39,112 nucleotides of DNA, taken from contig JANQMN010000089.1 of assembly GCA_028280065.1 (NCBI GenBank), positions 1 through 39,112 of the forward strand, written 5' to 3'. A program made the translations under genes and the position numbers. Origin of the DNA: Hahella sp. (GTDB lineage: Bacteria > Pseudomonadota > Gammaproteobacteria > Pseudomonadales > Oleiphilaceae). This document shows positions 33,948 through 39,112 of the stretch, piece by piece. Within the stretch, counting starts at the first letter, position 1, and each line of letters opens with the position of its first letter. Under the pieces are notes generated by a model. The model ran no database searches. It was given only the letters and a program-made list of their open reading frames with translations, and was not told where the DNA came from.

Positions 33948-33974
33948 AAAACCCGCGAAGCGGGTTTTTTTTTT
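33948..33974 (+). terminator. Rho-independent terminator of rpmE
   Basis: ACCCGC and GCGGGT pair around GAA (33951-33965), extended by A:T pairs and followed by a run of ten T. It lies 17 bp after the rpmE stop codon. Confidence 0.92.
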
Positions 33975-34099
33975 GTCCTTTCGCAACGAATTTCCAACTA
34001 TTTTCGATCAGTGCTTTGATCTGTGAAAAGAGTGCGGTATTTGACTTGTGAGGGTAATGCAAACGCGCAATAATGCCGGATTAAATTGCTTTTGAAAAA

Positions 34100-34116
34100 T
34101 TGATCAAGTTGATCAA
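34100..34116. promoter_or_regulatory. Tandem TTGATCAA palindromes upstream of the malic enzyme gene
   Basis: Two copies of the 8-bp palindrome TTGATCAA are separated by one G, making a 17-bp nearly symmetric site 68 bp upstream of the malic enzyme ATG. The spacing (TTGAT-N7-ATCAA) does not fit an FNR site, which needs four bases. Possibly an operator for an unidentified repressor. Confidence 0.4.
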
Positions 34117-34184
34117 AACTCATGCAGTTCCTCTGTAGCCAAACACTTTCTAGGCCCACCTACAATAATAGACAGGAAGAAAAC

Positions 34185-35456
34185 ATGTCAGAAGACCTAA
34201 AACAATCTGCGCTTGAGTATCATGCATCGCCGCGTCCTGGAAAACTGAGCGTTGAAGTCACTAAACCCACTGTAACCTCCCGAGATCTCTCACTTGCCTA
34301 TAGCCCCGGCGTGGCAGAACCGGTCAGAGAAATAGCCAAAGATGAAGAATTGGCCTATCGGTACACGAATAAAGGGAACCTTGTAGCGGTTATCTCAGAT
34401 GGCACTGCCATTTTGGGGTTGGGTAATCTGGGACCTCTGGCAAGTAAACCGGTAATGGAAGGTAAGGGTGTACTATTTAAGCGGTTTGCCGGCATAGACG
34501 TGTTTGATGTTGAAGTTAAGGCGGAAAGCCCTCAGGCATTTATCGACACCGTGGCCCGCATTGCAGATACCTTCGGAGGGATCAATCTGGAGGATATTAA
34601 AGCGCCGGAGTGCTTTGAAATTGAACGCATTCTGATTGAGCAATGTAATATCCCTATTTTTCATGATGATCAGCATGGAACTGCGATCGTGACTGCCGCA
34701 GGCATGATTAATGCGCTTGAACTGCAGGATAAGGACATAGCGACGGCGAGGATTGTATGCCTTGGCGCGGGGGCCGCAGCTGTTGCCTGTATGAAACTGT
34801 TGATAAGCTGTGGCGCCAAATCCGAAAATATCTTTATGTTGGACCGCAAAGGCGTTATTCATAGCGGAAGGGAAGATCTCAATCAATATAAAGCGATGTT
34901 TGCGGTCGACACGGAAATGCGGACATTAGCCGATGCTTGCGAAGGTGCAGATGTGTTTGTCGGGTTGTCCGGTCCGGATCTGATGACGCCTGAAATGCTG
35001 AACAGTATGGCGCCAAATCCCGTCGTATTTGCCTGTTCCAATCCGGATCCCGAGATTAAACCGGAGTTGGCGCTGGCCACCCGTGATGACCTGATTATGG
35101 CGACCGGGCGCTCGGATTATCCTAACCAGGTGAATAACGTGCTTGGTTTTCCGTTTATTTTCCGTGGTGCGTTGGATGTCAGGGCGACTGCAATCAATGA
35201 AGAGATGAAAGTGGCTGCCGTCCATGCCATTCGCGAATTGGCCAAGCAGCCGGTTCCTCAAGAAGTTATTGATGCATACGGTGGTGAGCAATTCAGTTAT
35301 GGTAAGAATTACATCATTCCAAAGCCGATGGATATTCGCTTGCTGACTGATGTCTGTGCGGCGGTTGCGAAAGCTGCGGTGGACTCAGGTGTGGCTCGTC
35401 TGCCTTATCCAGGTCACTATCCGCTTAAGTCGATTGACGATATCACAATCGTATAA
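34185..35456 (+). CDS. maeB: NADP/NAD-dependent malic enzyme, short form
   Basis: Malic enzyme converts malate to pyruvate and CO2 with NAD(P)H production, joining the citric acid cycle to pyruvate. The 423-residue protein has the catalytic Tyr in [14 protein letters not shown], the metal and acid residues in [13 protein letters not shown] and [10 protein letters not shown], and the Rossmann motif [10 protein letters not shown]. It lacks the C-terminal phosphotransacetylase-like domain of Escherichia coli MaeB, so it is the short form found in Pseudomonas at the same place, between rpmE/priA and ponA. Start: ATG 34185 with AGGA nine bases upstream; the frame is open 21 codons further upstream. 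The coenzyme preference cannot be told from sequence. Confidence 0.94.
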   Translation: MSEDLKQSALEYHASPRPGKLSVEVTKPTVTSRDLSLAYSPGVAEPVREIAKDEELAYRYTNKGNLVAVISDGTAILGLGNLGPLASKPVMEGKGVLFKRFAGIDVFDVEVKAESPQAFIDTVARIADTFGGINLEDIKAPECFEIERILIEQCNIPIFHDDQHGTAIVTAAGMINALELQDKDIATARIVCLGAGAAAVACMKLLISCGAKSENIFMLDRKGVIHSGREDLNQYKAMFAVDTEMRTLADACEGADVFVGLSGPDLMTPEMLNSMAPNPVVFACSNPDPEIKPELALATRDDLIMATGRSDYPNQVNNVLGFPFIFRGALDVRATAINEEMKVAAVHAIRELAKQPVPQEVIDAYGGEQFSYGKNYIIPKPMDIRLLTDVCAAVAKAAVDSGVARLPYPGHYPLKSIDDITIV

Positions 35457-35525
35457 GAGCGCGCTAGGCTCTGTTGACATAGATTATGCCCAAATGTCTA
35501 TAGAGCCTAGAACCATCTAAGTTTG

Positions 35526-35548
35526 AAGGCCGCGATTGCGGCCTTTTT
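35526..35548 (+). terminator. Rho-independent terminator of the malic enzyme gene
   Basis: AAGGCCGC and GCGGCCTT pair around GATT (35526-35545), with five T at 35544-35548. It lies about 70 bp beyond the stop codon and before the convergent ponA end. Confidence 0.85.
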
Positions 35549-35566
35549 AACGGGCTTTTGAGTTCG

Positions 35567-38047
35567 CTAGAATATTAGCTCGGGAGCAGGTTCCGGAGTA
35601 TCCCGGGTAAGCAGGCTTTCTCTGGCTTTGTCTTCGTTAAAGGTTAATTGAGGCGCTGTTTCTTTCCGAAAAATTTCGAAGATGGTGTCCGGTTGTCCTG
35701 GAGCCGCACGAACTCCCGTAAGCGGGTCAATTTTTACCGACACCAGCCCTGGGGGTTGTTTCATTGGTGCTTCCGGCCGATCCTGCAAGGCGGCTTCCAT
35801 AAAATCTATCCAAATCGGGAGCGCCGCCCGGCCACCATATTCTCGTCGGCCCAATGTTGAGGGCTGATCAAAGCCAACCCACACAGTGGCCGCGAGATTG
35901 CTATTGTAGCCGGAAAACCATGCATCCACCTGGTCGTTTGTCGTTCCGGTCTTGCCGGCGAGATCGGTTCTCCCTAAAGATTGTGCTCGCTTGGCGGTAC
36001 CGCGCTTGATTACGTCTTGAAGTACTGAGTTTAAGATAAAGACTGAGCGTGGATCCGCCACTCGCTCAGCCAAGGGAGGCGAGTCCATTGGGTAAGGCCT
36101 GTTAACGAGTTCTGCCTCGACAGCATCCGCGTCTAACAAGTTTACTTCAACCAGTTTGTTGGTTTCATCAATTTTTGGCGAGATTTCGTCTTCGCACTCG
36201 CTACAGGATATGGCTGGATTAGCCTCGAAAATCACTTGCCCTTGATGGTCAAGGATCTTATCGATTAGGTAGGGTTCGACCCGAAATCCGCCATTGGCGA
36301 TGGCAGCGTATCCGGTGGCGATTTCCAGCGGTGTAAAAGCGGCTGAGCCTAATGCAAGAGATAGGTTGTTGGGAATTCTTGCGGGGTCGAAACCGAACTT
36401 CTCGACTACGCTGACGGTATCCTTTATTCCAATTTTTTGCAGAAGGCGTATTGATACCAGGTTTCTGGATAGATAAAGCGCTTTGCGCAACCGGGTTGGT
36501 CCGTAGAATTTTTCCGAATAGTTTTCGGGTCGCCAGGAGGTCTCAAGCTGATCATCCTCAAATACAACAGGAGCATCGTTAATAATTGTTGCGGCAGTAG
36601 CGCCATTTTCTAATGCAGCGAGGTAGATAAACGGTTTGAAGTTTGATCCCGGTTGCCGCTGAGCCTGAGTGGCACGGTTGAACTTGCTTAAATAAAAATC
36701 AAAGCCGCCGACAAGAGCAGTAATAGCGCCATCATGCGGGTCAAGAGCAGCTAGAGCGCCCTGTACATTGGGCATTTGTGCCAGCATATGACCATCTTTC
36801 TCATTCCAGCTTACATAGACGACATCGCCGACGGCTAGAATTTCCTCGGTTTTCTTCGGTCGTTTGCCTTGTTTATTAACGTTGATATAGGGATTGGTCC
36901 ATCTCAACGCTTGCCAATCCAGTTCGACTAATTCCTTATCTTTAGTAAATACTTTGGCGGTTTGCTCGCCAATCTCGGTTACGAATCCCGGAACCAACCC
37001 GACAGCCGTTGGAAAGGGGGCCAGGTATTCAAGTGCGGTGTCAGGTGCTTCTATCATCGCAGGATCGAGTTTATCGATGATTCCCTTGTATCCATGTCGT
37101 CTGCTATAGGCCAGAAGCCCACGCTTTAACGCCTTGTCCGCTGCCTTTTGTAGTCGGCTGTCGACAGTTACGTAAGCCTGATAACCTGTTGTGTAGGCGT
37201 CTGCGCCATATCGCGCAACTATTTCCAGGCGTGCCATTTCCGCGATATATGGGGCATCGACATCAGGTTGGGTTCCATAGTAACTCGCGGTAATCGGGGA
37301 GTTTCTTGCTTCAGCATGCATGTCTTCACTGATCATGTTCAATTCCAACATACGGTCAAGAATCCAGTCTCGTCTAATAAGTGCGCGTTCTGGCGCAGCC
37401 AATGGATTAAACCTTGATGGCGCTTTTGGCAGCCCGGCAATCATGGCGCTTTGGGCCAATGTCAATGCGTCAATAGAAACGCCGTAGTAAACATTGGCGG
37501 CAGCTTCCACGCCGTAGGCGCGATTTCCCAGATAAATTTTGTTTAGATACAGTTCGAAGATCTGATCTTTTTCCAAGGTCTGTTCAATTTTAAATGCCAG
37601 CAGTATTTCCTTGAATTTACGGGTAAAAGTGCGTTCCTGGCTGAGAAAGAAGTTCTTCGCGGCCTGCATTGTTATAGTGCTGCCGCCAGTCTGGATGCTC
37701 CCGGTGCTAATTAGCTGCAGGGATGCACGTAACAATCCTTTGATGTCTACACCATGATGGTCGTAGAAACGGCTATCTTCTGCGGCTAAAAATGCATTTC
37801 GTAAATTTTCCGGTGCCTGAAACAAGCTGATGGGCCTGCGTCGCTTCTCTCCAAACTCCGCTATCAATTGTTGGTCCCGCGTGTAAATTCGTAATGGCGT
37901 TTCCAGTTGTACTTCGCGTAATTGTTCAACAGCAGGCAGGTGGGGAGAGAAGTAGAGGTAAAAACTGGCGGCGATGACGCCGGTTCCAGTGAGACCTAGT
38001 ACAAAACACCAACAAAAAAATCGAATAAGCCTCACAAAATTTCGCAT
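35567..38047 (-). CDS. mrcA: Penicillin-binding protein 1A (bifunctional glycosyltransferase/transpeptidase)
   Basis: PBP1A polymerises and cross-links peptidoglycan. The 826-residue protein has one N-terminal membrane helix (about 5-33), a GT51 glycosyltransferase domain with catalytic E90 in AAEDSRFYDHHGVD and GGSTITMQAAKNFFLS, an OB-like insert (about 300-430), and the transpeptidase with S468-x-x-K471 (PGSNFK), S527-R-N and K699-T-G-T. All catalytic residues are present. The C-terminus has a short acidic tail. AGGA lies before the ATG. It is divergent from pilM, the order found in Pseudomonas (ponA), and shares a 180-bp intergenic region with it. Confidence 0.97.
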   Translation of the reverse strand: MRNFVRLIRFFCWCFVLGLTGTGVIAASFYLYFSPHLPAVEQLREVQLETPLRIYTRDQQLIAEFGEKRRRPISLFQAPENLRNAFLAAEDSRFYDHHGVDIKGLLRASLQLISTGSIQTGGSTITMQAAKNFFLSQERTFTRKFKEILLAFKIEQTLEKDQIFELYLNKIYLGNRAYGVEAAANVYYGVSIDALTLAQSAMIAGLPKAPSRFNPLAAPERALIRRDWILDRMLELNMISEDMHAEARNSPITASYYGTQPDVDAPYIAEMARLEIVARYGADAYTTGYQAYVTVDSRLQKAADKALKRGLLAYSRRHGYKGIIDKLDPAMIEAPDTALEYLAPFPTAVGLVPGFVTEIGEQTAKVFTKDKELVELDWQALRWTNPYINVNKQGKRPKKTEEILAVGDVVYVSWNEKDGHMLAQMPNVQGALAALDPHDGAITALVGGFDFYLSKFNRATQAQRQPGSNFKPFIYLAALENGATAATIINDAPVVFEDDQLETSWRPENYSEKFYGPTRLRKALYLSRNLVSIRLLQKIGIKDTVSVVEKFGFDPARIPNNLSLALGSAAFTPLEIATGYAAIANGGFRVEPYLIDKILDHQGQVIFEANPAISCSECEDEISPKIDETNKLVEVNLLDADAVEAELVNRPYPMDSPPLAERVADPRSVFILNSVLQDVIKRGTAKRAQSLGRTDLAGKTGTTNDQVDAWFSGYNSNLAATVWVGFDQPSTLGRREYGGRAALPIWIDFMEAALQDRPEAPMKQPPGLVSVKIDPLTGVRAAPGQPDTIFEIFRKETAPQLTFNEDKARESLLTRDTPEPAPELIF

Positions 38048-38119
38048 GTTTTTCCTGACATCTTTTGAATCTAGGTCTATTATTTAAGAAATCTCTTTAG
38101 GTTTGTAACTTGCCGTAAG

Positions 38120-38125
38120 ATTATA
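38120..38125 (-). promoter_or_regulatory. Candidate -10 box for the PBP1A gene
   Basis: A perfect TATAAT on the minus strand 72 bp before the PBP1A ATG. No good -35 lies 16-18 bp upstream, though TG stands two bases from the usual extended -10 place. Confidence 0.4.
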
Positions 38126-38131
38126 CGCAAT

Positions 38132-38160
38132 TTGTTCAACGCGTTTTAGTTATATTTAAT
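38132..38160 (+). promoter_or_regulatory. Candidate promoter for pilM operon
   Basis: TTGTTC (38132-38137) and TTTAAT (38155-38160) are 17 bp apart, 67 bp before the pilM start. Match is moderate only. Confidence 0.3.
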
Positions 38161-38215
38161 TGTTGTCTATGCTTTGAGAAGCAAACTTTTGTAAAACGTC
38201 CGGCAATATTACTAG

Positions 38216-39112
<897 letters not shown>

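Noticed and set aside
34100-34116. FNR/ANR box before the malic enzyme gene
   Set aside because: The half-sites TTGAT and ATCAA are seven bases apart instead of four.

Overview
The window looks like a chromosomal core region of a gammaproteobacterium of roughly balanced base composition. Almost every gene has a recognisable housekeeping family. Several gene blocks match orders known from Pseudomonas and relatives: aroQ-accB-accC-prmA-DUF3426; tolC beside nudF-DUF1249-cpdA-yqiA; HAD hydrolase beside rppH-ptsP; SPOR protein-hslV-hslU-DUF971; priA beside rpmE, then malic enzyme, ponA and pilM. The blocks are joined in a different order from Pseudomonas, and the glycine decarboxylase is the two-subunit (GcvPA/GcvPB) type. 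A lineage such as Methylococcales or a nearby order is a guess only. I see no phage, transposase, CRISPR array, tRNA or rRNA.

Layout. Positions 1-3923 (minus) are an operon-like run: aroQ, accB, accC, prmA and a partial zinc-ribbon DUF3426 gene, covering shikimate synthesis, the first step of fatty-acid synthesis and ribosomal protein L11 methylation. Positions 4207-9243 hold a cyclic-di-GMP region: a two-receiver response regulator with an intact GGDEF domain (minus), divergent from a LapD-type membrane receptor whose GGDEF and EAL domains are both degenerate (plus), followed by a DUF2333 membrane protein. Positions 9274-11267 (minus) are a translationally coupled FAD oxidoreductase and aldo/keto reductase pair of unknown role. 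tolC (minus) is divergent from nudF-DUF1249-cpdA-yqiA (plus), with a perfect 35-bp palindrome between them.

Positions 16167-20625 (plus) are gcvT-gcvH-gcvPA-gcvPB, encoding the T, H and split P proteins of the glycine cleavage system; the L protein is not here. A minus-strand group follows: HAD phosphatase, imelysin-like lipoprotein and HDOD protein. rppH-ptsP (plus) covers RNA 5'-end pyrophosphate removal and the nitrogen-related PTS enzyme I. A lone patatin-like lipase ends at a strong terminator.

The right third has hslV-hslU-DUF971 (minus) behind a heat-shock-like promoter, a SPOR-domain protein, priA, rpmE with its own strong promoter and terminator, the malic enzyme, penicillin-binding protein 1A, and the start of pilM, first gene of a type IV pilus assembly operon that runs off the window.

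The places most worth a second look are the unpaired LapD-type receptor with its divergent diguanylate cyclase, the 35-bp palindrome upstream of tolC, the FAD/aldo-keto pair, and the palindromes upstream of aroQ and the malic enzyme gene. I found no clear evidence of a wholly new system.
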